Notes: a model not told the origin generated them from the sequence alone. Positions 11,041 to 24,016 are shown, counted from the first letter of the stretch. The stretch is DNA of 64,000 nt from Bradysia coprophila (GCF_014529535.1 NC_050735.1:9931739-9995738), one strand, 5' to 3'. Translations and numbers: made by a program.

Positions 11041-14000
11041 AATGCTTTAAGTGATTAGCCAACGTAAATGAAAATGAAACATGCCGTAACACGTAAAGTA
11101 TTGTGTAAAGAAGAGATTCATACAACGTTTTATGCAGAGACAGAGACAAATAAAGATCGCACTTTTCGAACATTATCATGTTGAGTTGCATAAATAACTA
11201 TTATGTAGCTAGAATTGCAAAGTGGGATCTTAGTTCGAGATGGCTTAAATGGTCTGAGACGAGGTCGAGAGCCTATAGTTTACGACACCGTGAACGAAGA
11301 TCACACGTCACATTTCCTGTTATATAAACAGTATAATATGTCGAGCATCTGAAAGTTCGCTGGCTCTACCGTAAAATGGACTTTACAGTAGAAAGATATA
11401 TAAAATGAAAGCAAAATAAAATGGTCGAATCTGGTTTTTGACAATTGAATATATCTTGATTCAAGAACTTTATTGCACGGATCCAAAACTTTACCTCAAG
11501 TTTTTGAATAAAATACCTAACTTGGAAATGGTGCAAATGATGGAAATGTTACTTATTGTGTGAAATTTGCCGATCGATGCGTAGCCGAATAATGTACTAT
11601 TAAACTAGGAACGAAATAAAATGAATGTTATTGTTCCCATGTTCATAGCGTAGTAGAGCATATCCTTCGCCTTGGCCCCACTTTAACATTATTCATACCA
11701 ACGATTCATAACCGTTATGAGGTAAGTGCGATATTTTCTATTATTTTGATTACCATGTCAGTTCAATGAGTATACCTGACACACGCATGCGACACCTTCT
11801 GTTGTTTGCATTTATAGACAAGTAGAAAAAAATTCGCGGTAGTTTCGTCTTGATTAACGGCTAAATCAGATCGAACGTAAAGAATTTTATATTTGAGTGT
11901 GTTGAACATACAAAGTATGAGAGTTGATAACTATAATTCATTAGTGAAAAACCGATAATCATAAAAGTAAGTTCTATACCAAGCAATGTGTACGTGAAGT
12001 GACTACATTTGATTATTATTCAAATCGAGAATTTTAATTCTACAAAATAAGAGTTTGAAATCGAAATGATAGAACTAAACTCTTTGGTGTACTGTAGTCA
12101 CCGTTAAATATTTGAATTTCTAAGTTGTTGTTTGGGAACTGTTTAGCTTAAAGTAGAAAGAAATTCTTATCTGGAAAAATATCTAAACTTGGACAATATT
12201 TGGACAAAGTTTAAATCTCATTTTTAATGCAGTGCCCAGTAGCTTCAGAGAGACTATTGCAATCCGTTAAAATTGTGGTTTAATACATTATGCCATGTTT
12301 TGCAAGAGAGTCAATGTAATTTGTGTAGAAAAATCTTTTTTCTATCTTAAAACTATTTCTGGGAATTATAATTTGAACATAGGAGTTATTCGTAATTCCA
12401 ACATAAGTGTTAATTGATTGAATGCCATTTTTACATCGTTCAGTGCTGTTATGCAATGTAATTGGGAATTTTGATTTCTCTGTGGTCAATTCATCACATT
12501 TGAACGTTGAACATTTGCGAAAAAAATAAGTTCATTGTCAAAATGGTGACTCCTTAAATATAAAAAAAAAAAAATTAGTTTTCCATAAGATCATCTATTA
12601 TTTGTGTATCCCTAGAAGCACAAACAGTTGTTGTCTATTTAATAGAAAAACATTTACTTGACCCTGAAACACGAGACAAATTTCTTGCGGGCTTTTCGTA
12701 TACATAGTTATCTTTAATTTGAATTATTTAAATCTATTTGCATAAAGGTATGAAAGTAAAAAAATTGTCTATTTGCAGTTGTTAAGCAACATGCAACACT
12801 TACTACATTTAAAAATATTTGAATTGGATATGACCATTTTTTAGATGCCATGGCTGAGATATATGTATTTGCATTTGCGTGTTCAGTTGGGTGTAGGTCA
12901 AGTTTCTTTGTCATTTGAATTGTCTCAGGTGTTAATCAAAAATTTACAAAAATATTTGTTTACGTTGAGACCCTAACAATTGAACTGTTGACTGATGATG
13001 ATAAGATATAAGGGTGTAAGAATTAATAATTTGTTTATATAATTGATGGTAATAAGACGTTTGTGAATTTACGACGCTGTTGATGATGACCATTTTGCCA
13101 TTTTGATTGCATTTAAGTCGTCCACTTCGAAATTCATCTGCAATGATAGGAGCATCCAAATGAAACAGAAACTGTAAGCATATCACCATACGATTAAATC
13201 TATTACTTCTTTTGTTTATCTTTTCTTACATAAAAGAACATCAAGCTGAGCTAATCGTTTATTTTTGCTGTTGTTCTTGCCGATAAGAGATGATTAGTTG
13301 GTTATAAAATGGCTTAATTTTTGGAGACTCCATTCAGTTAGAATAAGAATACGAGAGTACCTGTGATAGGGTTTATGTACAAGTACAAAAGAAAGGAATT
13401 TGTAAAAAATTGGTTATGTCACCTAAAAATCTAATTATTATTTGCGTGTGAGATTTCAATTACATTTCGATCTTATGATACACAAGCCTTGAGTGTGGCT
13501 TAAAAAATATTTTTTCAGAAATTTTAAAAAGACTTCAATGCGTGTATCGAAACAAGAAAATATATTTTGCAATTTTTCTATTTTAATGCACAAACCCAAA
13601 TAGATGTGACAAATGACCCTGATTGTTACACTAAATCAAAATATTTTTTTTTTTTCAATAATAAGATTTACCGGTGTCCGATCGGATGTGTGACAAGATG
13701 TTGTGTTTTAATGAGAAAAAATTAAGAAAGGTTAAATAAGTTGTTATTTTCGTTAACAAACCGTAAGGTGTTTGCTTATTGACACTTTGTGTCGTTAATT
13801 TTTATTGGACGAAGTGAAATAAGTTATTTCAGTTTATGGATAATTACTTAGCAATAATAAGGTGAATAATAGACCGTGAGTTCATTGGTGCGTGCGTAGG
13901 TAAAATGCAAGCAATTCTGAGCGCTAGAAAAGTTGAAGGTAAACACCATTTGTGTTATATTTACGTTTCTAGAACTTCAACATTTTCGACAAGAATAAAA

Positions 14001-16513
14001 CCGCTACGAAAAATACTTGAATTTTCTAGCTCGCTGTGTACGAGAGGGGTAAGCTATATCGGTATTTTAGTGACCTAATTTTCAATTTTATTTTCGTTTT
14101 GGGCTAAAGACAATGATTTTGAGACCCGTTTCCGTTTGAGACGAATGCACCAAACTAGGACGATGTACGATGGACGTAACCCAAATACGATGAATTTGTG
14201 TACATCTCTGTCTAGTCTACATTTAGGCGTGATATCAACACTAAGCACCTAACTTTTCTCAAAGAATATTTGCGTACATTGAGGCGTTGTTCGGAAGTCA
14301 CTTGTTATTGTTATTGACCTTAACAGGCTATTAGAGTGAGGTCTCTAAACAAACAAATTATTACAACGCCTTCACATTTTGTAAAAAGATAAATTCGCAA
14401 AGATCGAACCAACCACAGAAAAAATCCTTATTATTTCCAAATGTCGAAATAATGATGCGGTTAGTCAATCTGCAGTCTTTCTATTGTCCGAATAACGAAG
14501 AAGAGGCCATTAATCGTCACTATAAAATACTTTTGCTTTAATAGTTACTTGTGTACCTGTTTTGGGCGACTGATTTTAGGCAATTTCGCGAATTGTAGGC
14601 CGAACGAAGTGAGAAGGTGGAAAATCCGAGAAAAGTTGAAAAATTGTCCTCTTTTTCGGCCCCGAAGCATGAAACCTCGGAAGTAATATAATATTATCAC
14701 ATACGCATCACATATCACATTTCGGATGTCAAAATTACTTAACTAGAAGAATAATTAAAAAATTACACTTCAGGTCTATGATGTTGTCTCGTTTTCGCTT
14801 ATGTAATAAAATAGAGTACACACTTGTCACTATCAGTCTCGGTAAACATCGACTTCTTCGTGACAAGTGTATAATATAAAAGTGACTATTCGCACAATGT
14901 ATATGCGAATAGGATTTTCTTATCAGCACATTCCTTATTGTACAAACAATCCATGGTAATTGTATCTTGTGTTTTCAAAGGCTTTGGAAGTGGAAGTGAA
15001 GCTAAACTGTTGATTCATGAAGTATGTAAAAACTTATGCTGATTTCAGTTTGTCTCACATTATATGACATAATTGACCACAGTCGTTTACCCCTCGGTTT
15101 TATAGTTGTTGGTAAACGTGGTAAACCGATAATTGTGTGGATATAAACGTATCACCTCATAACTCTCGATGAATTAAAAAAAATATAGAAATAGTTTATT
15201 AAAACATCAAGGTTGTTATGTTCTCAAATAGTCGTAATGCATAAAATATTACGTCATAATGAAATGCATATCAAACTGCACTTAGTTATACCGATTGGTA
15301 TATCGATGTTAATTCATTCACAGTGTGGTATGGCGCAATGATCTGTTCAATGACCGATTATTAGATTATTATGAAATAACAAAATCTCTTAACTGATCGA
15401 TAATTATCGGGAAAATTGTAATTGAAATATAGAAACTTTTTTAATTATACCCTCTAAACAAATAATTAGAAGCAAGCCCATAGGCCGTGTGATGTTTTTT
15501 TGTATATCATTGAAACTATGCACGGCCCGTTACTTCCTATTAGGGCCCTATGCTTTCACAAAGATTAATGATTATTGAAAATGGTACATGTGACAGTCGG
15601 TTCGAAATATCAGCAACTATATTTATCAGCAAGTGCAACAAAGACTCATATTTTCCTAGATTTTCCCTTCATTTTTCCACTAGGAAAATCTAGGAAAATG
15701 TGAACGAAAAATGATGTGTGAAAATTTGAACGAAAATATTGGAAAATGTTTTTCAAAAATTGTCCTTGGCATTTAACGCAATATAGTGTTAATCTACCAG
15801 ATCTAGCCCCTGTTGTAATACGAGTCCTCTATTTTCTTTTCTCTAGAACGAATATAAGAAAGACAATGGATGACTAGTATTTGGTATTTTCCCTTATGTT
15901 CTTCATTCGTCTGCAGCTCCAGTATTAATAGCTTATTTAATAGCCCTTGTGTCTGAAAAAAACGGCTCCGCTCGCCAAAAATGTACTAGACAAACTCGAT
16001 CTTCGAGATAGAAAGTTTGTTCTACAACCTGTTATAAAGTATCAATGAAGCTCGAAAAACGTAAAGTGAGCGGATTGACTCCAGGGAGCTGACTATGATG
16101 ATTTAAGCAGCATTTACAAATCGTATTAGTACCTTCCATAATAGATCATTTTATTCAGATCGTTTGATAAAACTGACCTTTACCTCCATTGTGATGTACC
16201 GACCTTGAAATTGATACAAATTCTGTGAATCATTTTTAATTTTAAAATTAGCGTAATTAACGGACGAAATTTTCGGTGACGAAGCATATTTTTGTATCAA
16301 CAAGAAAACGATCTGCTAAATGGATTAACAAAATTACTAGATAGGGTGGTGCCACCAGTATCTGGACATGTATCAGTAGTAGGACACCTACTGGTCTTGC
16401 ATTCATTGGCAATGAAAGAACAGAAGGTATCCGACTACTGGTCCATGTCCGGAGATACCCTACCAATAATTCAAATCTAATGAGTCATTCCTCGTTTTCT
16501 GTCTTTTGATAGC

Positions 16514-18743
16514 ATGACGCTGATGGGAACATGTATCACAACAACAACACTTATCAGTTTGATTGTACCGAGCTTGGCTCAATTCAATTTACTGCAACTA
16601 CTGTACGACGTGACTAACCAATTCAACGAATCTATACCTGACACCAGTCAGTATTTACCTGTCTATGATTTTATTATAATTGGTTCAGGATCGGGTGGTT
16701 CAGTTATGGCGAATCGTTTATCCGAAGTGCGGAATTGGAAAGTTCTTTTACTGGAAGTTGGTGACGAGGAAAACTTTTTATCCGATGTTCCGCTTACTCC
16801 TGGAGCTACTCAAGTCAGTCGTGAGTAAAAATGTAATATTATACGCGGATGTGACTGCATTGTATTCCCAATTTTTTAGGATACAATTGGGGCTATAAGA
16901 CGGAAAAACAGCGCGGAGCTTGTACAGGTTTGAAAGGAGGTGTTTGTAGTTGGCCGAAAGGCCGTGCCGTCGGAGGTACTAGCGTTATAAACTTTATGTT
17001 ATATCAGAGAGGTCATCGAAAAGACTTTGATGGTTGGGCTGCTGCCGGTAATGTTGGTTGGAGTTACAACGAGATTCTTCCATATTTCCTGAAATCCGAA
17101 AGAGTTGATCCATATCTGGACGGTATGGAAACTGATTATCACGGAACAGAGGGTTACCTAAGCGTGGAAAATGCACGCTACAAAACACCGTTAGTCAATG
17201 CATTTCTTGACGCAGGTAGAGAATTCGGATACAGAAATTCGGACCCAAACGGTGAATCTTTGCTGGGCTTTTCGAGAGCGCAGGCAACGTTACGCAACGG
17301 TCGTCGATGCAGTGCTGCAAAGGCTTTCATACGGCCGGTGATTCACCGAGACAATCTGCACATATCAATGAGGAGTTGGGTCACAAAAATCATTATCGAT
17401 CCTCTTACGAAAACCGCAACCAGCGTCGAATTTGTGAAGAACAAAAAACGGTACAGAGTCAGAACTAGGAAGGAGATAATCGTATCTGCCGGAACAATTG
17501 CATCGCCACAGTTACTGATGCTATCCGGTGTAGGACCCAGACAACATTTACAGAATCTGAACATTCCGGTCGTTCAAGACTTGAAGGTGGGATATAATCT
17601 TCAGGATCATGTAGCATTCAATGGACTCGAATTTTTAGTTGACCAACCTATTACAATAAGCGAAGCGAGTGTTCAAAATCCGATTCATGTTTTGAATTAT
17701 GTGCTTCGCGGCAGAGGTCCCTACACAATTCCGGGTGGTGCTGAAGGATTAGCATTTGTAAAAACATCAAATTCTTCATTTGGTACAGGAAGACGTTCAA
17801 CGTTGTGATTCATTGTTAATTCAATATTTTGTAGCCTATGATTATCCGGACATTGAAATCGTAATCGGTGCTGGCGGATTGAGTGGAGATGCGTCTGGTA
17901 CTCTTCGAAACATGCTGGGTTTACCCGATGAATTTTACCACAGAGTCTATGGTAAAATTATTGGAAAGGTTGGTCTCAAGGTTGTATATATACGTCTGTG
18001 GAGATCAACTTAAAATATCTAATCTACAGCATGCTTTCGGCCTTGTTCCAGTGTTACTGAGACCGAGAAGTAGAGGACGACTTAGTCTTAAATCAACAAA
18101 TCCTTTCCATTGGCCACGTATGGAACCCAATTTCTATACTGACAGAAACGACTTGACTACATTGATTGAAGGGATTCGATTGGTTTGACAAAGTTTAAAG
18201 GACGCTGAAGGAACTTTCCGGTCGAAATTAATCTTTTTTCCATATTTCCAGAGTCTTTTGCTAGCTGAAACGAAAAGTTTCAAACAATTAGGCGCCAGAT
18301 TTCACACAACTCCATTCCCTGGATGTGAAACTCGCCCGTTTCTCAGCGACGAATATTTGGAATGTTGCATACGAAAGTATGCCTCCAGCTTGCAACATCA
18401 GGTAACTTTCAAATGCTTCCATTTTTAACAGTTTAACATAAAAGCTTTTTTTAATCCAAGGTCGGTACCTGCAAAATGGGACCATCCAATGACCCGGATG
18501 CTGTGGTTAATCCTCAACTTCAAGTTCATGGGATTCCGAATCTGCGTGTTGTGGACGGATCGATAATACCTACAATTCCAGCTGCTCACACAAATGCAGG
18601 TATTCAGGTTACAGAATGCGCTTCGGTTACATCAAAATGAACCTATTTGGAATTTTTCACTTCCAGCGATATTCATGATTGGCGAGAAAGGAGCTGATAT
18701 GGTGAAAGAATTTTGGAGGCACAGAGGAAGTGGAATTGATTAA
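16514..18743 (+). CDS. GMC oxidoreductase 1 (glucose dehydrogenase-like flavoprotein)
   Basis: Seven exons (16514-16820, 16880-17782, 17835-17968, 18030-18182, 18252-18401, 18461-18599, 18667-18743) give 620 residues, the normal length for an insect GMC enzyme. A signal peptide (residues 1-22) is followed by the FAD-binding motif [20 protein letters not shown] (about 51-70). GMC signature 1 (GRAVGGTSVINFMLYQRG) is at about 129-146 and signature 2 ([16 protein letters not shown]) at about 306-321. The active-site histidines are in [11 protein letters not shown] and PAAHTNA, so catalysis looks intact. The enzyme should oxidise a sugar, alcohol or steroid outside the cell or in the secretory pathway; the substrate cannot be told. 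It is the upstream member of a tandem pair with the gene at 21934-24016 and lies on the same strand as Gld. Confidence 0.9.
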
Positions 18744-19821
18744 TGTAGGATAGGTAGATAGAAAATGCCCAACGATACAGCTGTCAGCTACAGTAGGTGG
18801 AGAGAATCAGTATCAGTCTCAAATTGTATGATACTAATTGGTGTGTAATTATCAAAGTTTCCCAAAAATTAAAAAAATTTCCTTCATGGTAAAGGTGTAA
18901 CTGTGATAAATGCAGAAAGCGAGGCAGAAAGCTATTGGCAACCTACAAAAACTGCACATAAATTCCAAAGATTTTCAATTAAAAGACACAATAAGTATAA
19001 AGATGAGTTTTTGTTTCATTCGGATGTTTACTCACGTTCAAGTATCAATGTCCTTGAAGACGATGCATCTTAACATCGATCTTGTGATGCAACATTTTGT
19101 CATTGAATGCGACTCGTCGTTGTTGTATCAGATATTTCGTTTTCGATAGAATAAAATGATTGTTGCTAGCCATCGTTAGATAATTTGCAATTCAAGTTGA
19201 ACCGAACTTAATAAATTCTTAAACAGTGTCTTGGCAAATATGGCAAAAAACGGGCAGGGTATATACAGAATTTTAATTATGAATTTATATTCAAGCGTGG
19301 AATGGATTTCTTTTGAAAATAAAATTAATTTTACATTCGTTCTCTGTCTTACAGACTAAAATTATTCTCGAAGAGAATTATACGATCAAAATACTGGAAT
19401 TCACTTTTGTTTTGTTTCGCAAAGGAATCAATATTTTATCCTTAACCTCTTACAGACGGCAAGGATAGGTTCATTGTGTTCATTTGCTAAGTGGAGTTTT
19501 CTACAGCAACTGTTTCTACATCATCCATTTCTATCCAGAAGGTCAAAAATTCTATGATTTTTGTATCCAAAAAATTCAACATATCGCAAACCGCCCAGGT
19601 CAGATCATTTTTAAAATTCCAACCGCCCAGAAAATTCTCTATGGAAGCGCCACTGTTTATCTTCGATTCTCCATTATGCAATCTGGTGAGTTTTCCAGAG
19701 TAACGGCTGTAGACTAATAAGCCTTTGATAGTAACTAAAGCACTGCTCCTAGCATGATCACTTAATTGACAAGTGTCAAATTTGAAGGCTTTGGTGATAA
19801 GAGCCAATGAACGTCAACACA

Positions 19822-19966
19822 AGGTATGGTCGAATGTCAAACTTTGTATGGAGCGGAGGACATAGCGAAGCGATTTCATATAAACAAACTCACCTCGCAT
19901 GAGAGGTGAGTTTGTTTATATGAAATCGCTATGTCGTCCTCCGGTTTGTATGAACAGACCATACCT
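19822..19966. repeat. Near-perfect 145-base palindrome (foldback element)
   Basis: AGGTATGGTC at the left and GACCATACCT at the right enclose arms that match through GGAGGACATAGCGAAGCGAT and AAACAAACTCACCTC. Only a GCATGA spacer lies between the arms at about 19890. Transcribed RNA would form a very stable hairpin. It lies inside a copy of the CACTGCTCCTAGC repeat that starts near 19740. Confidence 0.7.
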
Positions 19967-20192
19967 GGTTTTTACATTCATTGATAAGAGCTACATCCTA
20001 AGATTGTTTGTATTCACAGCACTGCTTCTAGCATGAATATGGAAAATATTAGGAGGCCGGTAAAATCACAGGGGACACTGCGTTTCTTTTGTAAAGATTG
20101 ATGACTTGTTTTCGTTGTATGAGTGAAAACAAGCATTACTCTCTATAGCAACGTAACTACATTTGTGGAGGTGGTAAAAATGCAAAGATTAA

Positions 20193-20402
20193 AGTATAGT
20201 TTCCACTTAAAAAGAGCACTCCGTTTAGCCTCCGTTTACATGACAGTTGTAAAATAGAACAAAGGAACTGTCACCGTTTACGTACAAAATTGAAATAAAT
20301 TCAATTTCCACTCCGTTTGCGTGACAGTTCTTTTGTTCTATTTTACAACTGTCATGTAAACGGAGGCTAAACGGAGTGCTCTTTTTAAGTGGAAACTATA
20401 CT
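20193..20402. mobile_element. 210-base MITE with TAA duplication (PIF/Harbinger-like)
   Basis: The ends are inverted copies of AGTATAGTTTCCACTTAAAA followed by AGAGCACTCCGTTTAGCCTC. TAA is duplicated at 20190-20192 and 20403-20405. A three-base TAA/TTA duplication is typical of Tourist-like elements of the PIF/Harbinger group. It has inserted at the extreme left end of the element at 20190-20791. Confidence 0.65.
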
Positions 20403-20521
20403 TAAATAGCCTCAATACAAACAACACACACTCTACGGATAATAGCGGCAGAGTCAAAATGACCCAAAATTATATTGGCTAAATTTGAAGTTTTTGGACT
20501 CCGTAGAGTGTGTGTTGTTCG

Positions 20522-20768
20522 CAGGGACTATTTTTGAGAAATTCTTTGAGAAATTTTGAGAAATTTGAGAAATTCTTGAGAAATTCTTTGAGAAATCTTT
20601 GAGAAATTTTTGAGAAATTTTTTATATTTTTGAGAAATTTGAGAATTTTGAGAAATTTGAGAATTTTGAGAAATTTGAGAATTTTGAGAAATTTGAGAAA
20701 TTTTTGAGAAATTCTTTGAGAAATAATTGAGAAATTTTGAGAAATTCGATTTCTCAAAATAGTCCCTG
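20522..20768. mobile_element. hAT-like MITE filled with a GAGAAATTT minisatellite
   Basis: It starts CAGGGACTATTTTTGAGAAA and ends with the inverse (ATTTCTCAAAATAGTCCCTG). It is flanked by an exact 8-base duplication GTTGTTCG (20514-20521 and 20769-20776). CAGGG termini and 8-base duplications are hallmarks of hAT elements. Almost the whole body is a tandem array of about 10-base TGAGAAATTT-type units, so copy number probably varies between individuals. Confidence 0.8.
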
Positions 20769-20851
20769 GTTGTTCGTATTGAGGCTATTTAGCAAAGATA
20801 ATCTTGTTGTTTTGTTTATTTTGTTGTATCGGTTAAAACATACAATCACTG

Positions 20852-21076
20852 CACTGCTCCTAGCATGAACACTGAATTGACAAGTGTCAAATTTGACGGC
20901 TTTGCATTTTACATATACAATTGAAATTAGTCACCAGTGTACGATTCTATAAACAAAGGAAAATGGTGGTATTTTGTCGGCGTCAAAACAAAGTTTGTTT
21001 GACACAATACAAACAATCTTAAGCGGTGGCTCTTATCACCAAAGCATCCAAATTTGACACTTGTCAATTCAGTGTT
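20852..21076. mobile_element. MITE with GCACTGCTCCTAGCATGAAC ends
   Basis: GCACTGCTCCTAGCATGAAC, followed by ACTGAATTGACAAGTGTCAA, is matched inverted at the right end (TTCAGTGTTCATGCTAGGAG). The inverted similarity continues outward through ACATACAATCA and TGATTGTATGT, so this may be the inner part of a larger element. It belongs to the same family as the copy at 10467-10678. Confidence 0.6.
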
Positions 21077-21149
21077 CATGCTAGGAGCTAGTGCATTGAT
21101 TGTATGTCTTAACCCAAACAATGAAACAAGTCTTTACAAAAGAAACTGT

Positions 21150-21303
21150 GGGGCCATCCATCAAGGACGTCCGCACTATGGGGGTGAGGGCGGGTTCGCC
21201 AAAGTGTGACCGCCATACATTTGTGTAGTGGAAAAGTGCGGACAAGGGGGGGAGGGGGTCCAAAATTCCAGAAAAATCGCGGACGTCCTTTATGGACGGC
21301 CCC
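21150..21303. mobile_element. 154-base MITE with GGGGCC ends
   Basis: The left end GGGGCCATCCATCAAGGACG (then TCCG) and the right end CGGACGTCCTTTATGGACGG (then CCCC) are inverted. The interior is G-rich on the plus strand. Short elements with this kind of end are common in arthropod genomes. TGT flanks both sides, which may be a three-base target duplication but is too short to be sure. Confidence 0.65.
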
Positions 21304-21639
21304 TGTGATATCACCAGCCCTCGAATATTTTGCTAGAAGCTGTGATAGTAACAGATTGTTCAGGCAAGCTACAGGTCACTATATTCTTCTAGTATATGAA
21401 AGAATTCTGAAGACTTACGACTGCCCGAGCGCCGAGAGATATGAATCGTTTAATCGAAATACCGTTTAAGAGTTATGATAGCACGATAGTTATTCCAGAC
21501 AGTTACCTGACCTCCTGATTCCAATAAAATGGGAAATTGTTCTCAAGATTTTTGAGTCAAAAAGGAATAACCGTTACCGCTACTTGCTTGAAACACAACA
21601 ATGGATTGTGTTTGGTTATTATTACTAATCAGAACACAC

Positions 21640-21646
21640 TATAAAA
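21640..21646 (+). promoter_or_regulatory. TATA box of GMC oxidoreductase 2
   Basis: TATAAAA lies 288 bases upstream of the start codon at 21934. It predicts a transcription start near 21670 and a 5' UTR of about 260 bases. No similar box is evident for GMC1. Confidence 0.45.
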
Positions 21647-21933
21647 GTTGAGTGTAGACTGTACACGTACACTGTACAGTTACAAACACCTTACAGTTTC
21701 GTTTGAAAACTCTGCTTGCGGAATCACTCTCACTTACTCAATTCGTACTATACCAATAAATAATTTGCACGCAAGTTTAAGTCGTTATACTTACTTATGC
21801 AGAAGAGGTATGTTGGTTAACATGTCATGGAAGTCATTGCTTAGTGTATGAATGGTTTGGTTAGTAAGCAGCACATGAAGAAAATTTTGTTCAGTCAAAT
21901 TTGTCTATCAAATCGGAAAACAAGTGAAATAAA

Positions 21934-24016
21934 ATGTGCGAAACCGTTGCCATAATTCGTTTTACACTCTGGTTACTAGTGAACCGTTTAGTCGATTCGA
22001 GTGTAGGAAATTTACAAATTCCATCAGATTATCCAAAAATAAAAAAGTTTCGTTTGGAATATGACTTTATTGTGATCGGTGCCGGTTCTGGGGGCTCCGT
22101 TATGGCCAATCGGTTGAGTGAACGAAAAGACTGGAATGTATTACTTCTAGAGGCAGGTAGTCCGGAAAGTTTTCTCACTGATGTACCTTTAACGTCTGCG
22201 TTGACTCATATAACTGGTTTGTGTGTACCTCATTGCTTAACGTTTCCATTACCAATTAGAGGAATTGTAATAAATTGATATGTTCCCTTACTGCAGCCTA
22301 CAATTGGGGCTACAAAACGGATCCAGTTCGTGGTGCATGCTTGCATCTGCAAGATGGTGTCTGCAATTGGCCGAAAGGTCGTGCTCTTGGTGGTACTAGC
22401 GTAATTAATTATTTGCTATATCAGCGAGGACATAAACGTGACTACGATGAGTGGGCGCAGCTCGGTAATGAGGGATGGGACTATAGATCAGTATTGCCGT
22501 ACTTCATCAAGTCTGAACGTATTGGCATCGACGATTTAAAAGAGTCTAAATTTCGTGGAACTGGCGGATATGTAGACGTACAACATTCACCGTTCAAAAC
22601 CGATCTGTTTACGGCATTTATCGAGACCGGAATAGATATGGGATATAAAGAAAATGACCCGAATGGTGACGAACTGTTAGGGTTTTCTCAGGTTCAAGCG
22701 ACAATGAGAAGAGGTAAACGATGCAGTGCAGCTAAAGCGTATCTAACGCCAGTTAAGAACCGACCGAATCTATTTATTTCGACAAAATCGAGGGTAACGA
22801 AGATACTTATCGATCAGACCAGAAACCAAGCCTACGGAGTGGAATTTACGTACAACAAAATAAAGTATCAAATCAACGCAACGAAAGAAATAGTTCTATC
22901 GGCTGGGACCATTGCCTCTCCTCAGCTCCTGATGTTGTCTGGCATTGGTCCTAAAGAACATTTAGAAGAGTTCAACATTCCGGTTATTCAAGATTTAAAA
23001 GTAGGATATAACCTTCAGGACCATGTCGGTTTGTCAGGATTGGTATTTACGATCAACAGACCGATCTCAATTGTTGAGACAAACGTACAAAATCCGATCG
23101 ATCTGTTCAATTATTTGATAAACGGATTGGGTCCCTTTACTAGCCCTGGCGGGGCGGAAGGCCTTGCATTCCTAAAATTTGAAAATTCTACTTCCGATAA
23201 GGGTATTTGACTTTGATGATTCGGTTCCGACCCTGCTTAATAGTTCTTTTTATGTAACAGATTATCCTGATGTCGAAATAGTCATGGGAGCAGGTAACTC
23301 TCGTAATTTCTGTGGTTTTACTAGCCTAATTACAGAAATTAAATAACGCTTTGAAGGCGCATTATCTGGAGACATATCTGGGACGATGAGGAGTATGCTT
23401 GGAATTACAAATGAATTTTTCGAAACGGTTTACAAAGGCATAATTGGCAAGCATGCATTCGGCCTGGTTCCTGTTTTGATGCAACCGAAAAGTAGAGGTC
23501 GAATTAAGCTAAAAAGCACGAATCCTTTTCGATGGCCGAGTATGCAACCAAATTACTTGGACGATATTACTGATGTTGAGAGATTGATCAAGGGAGTTCG
23601 CATAGTAAGTAATTAAAACGACGAGATATCTCATTCATATAACAAAGTTTATCCTAACTTAGGCCTTAAAAATAGCCCAGTCGCAGCGATTCAAGAGATT
23701 CGGAACGAAATTCCACGATAGACCTTTTCCACATTGTAAACACTTACCAATGCACAGTGATGCATATTGGGAATGCTGCATACGAGGATATACGTCGAGT
23801 TTGCAACATCAAGTCGGTACATGTAAAATGGGCCCGGAACGAGACCGCACTGCAGTCGTCAATGCCGAACTTCAAGTTCACGGTGTTAAAAATTTACGTG
23901 TAGTCGATGCGTCGATAATGCCCGTTCTTCCGGCGGCTCATACGAATTCTGTAGTATTTATGATTGGAGAGAAAGGTGCCGACATTGTTAAACGGTACTG
24001 GAACCGTGAAGTTTAA
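21934..24016 (+). CDS. GMC oxidoreductase 2 (glucose dehydrogenase-like flavoprotein)
   Basis: Five exons (21934-22216, 22297-23202, 23261-23293, 23357-23604, 23663-24016) give 607 residues. An N-terminal hydrophobic segment (about residues 7-20) is a probable signal peptide. Then come the FAD motif [23 protein letters not shown] signature 1 ([18 protein letters not shown]), signature 2 ([16 protein letters not shown]) and the catalytic histidines in [11 protein letters not shown] and PAAHTNS. It is a clear paralogue of the gene at 16514-18743, matching along its whole length. Three intron positions are shared. Gene 2 lacks three introns of gene 1 (before HAFGLVP, in QHQVGT and in AHTN) and has one that gene 1 lacks, in GAG/ALSGD, leaving a 33-base exon. 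A secreted or secretory-pathway sugar or alcohol oxidase is expected; the substrate is unknown. Confidence 0.9.

Larger units (their letters stand above)
9774..16513. other. Geneless AT-rich interval with repeats
   Basis: I find no exon series that I can defend in this 6.7 kb. It holds a MITE (10467-10678), hairpins near 10195-10240 (GACTTCGCTAAAG arms) and 10946-11040, and long AT-rich stretches. Weak open stretches on the minus strand at 12280-12489, 12714-12914 and 12944-13189 have splice-like borders but no recognisable family. They could be exons of an unrecognised gene. Confidence 0.5.
20190..20791. mobile_element. Small MITE with 8-base target duplication, split by two later insertions
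   Basis: Its ends are inverted copies of TAAATAGCCTCAATAC followed by AACAACACACACTCTACGGA. The flanks carry an exact GCAAAGAT duplication (20182-20189 and 20792-20799). A second element is inserted in its first three bases (20193-20402, TAA duplicated) and a third near its right end (20522-20768, GTTGTTCG duplicated). Without these insertions it would be about 134 bases long. Each nested element keeps its own target duplication, so the insertion order can be read directly. Confidence 0.8.

Noticed and set aside
11220-11300. TTAGTTCGAGATGGC as a possible tRNA T-loop
   Set aside because: No matching acceptor stem, D-arm or anticodon arm around it; no tRNA gene was found in the window.
12280-13189. 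Series of short minus-strand frames with splice-like borders (for example a good GTAAGT donor near 12800)
   Set aside because: Could be exons of an unknown gene, but the pieces could not be joined in a consistent phase and match no family.
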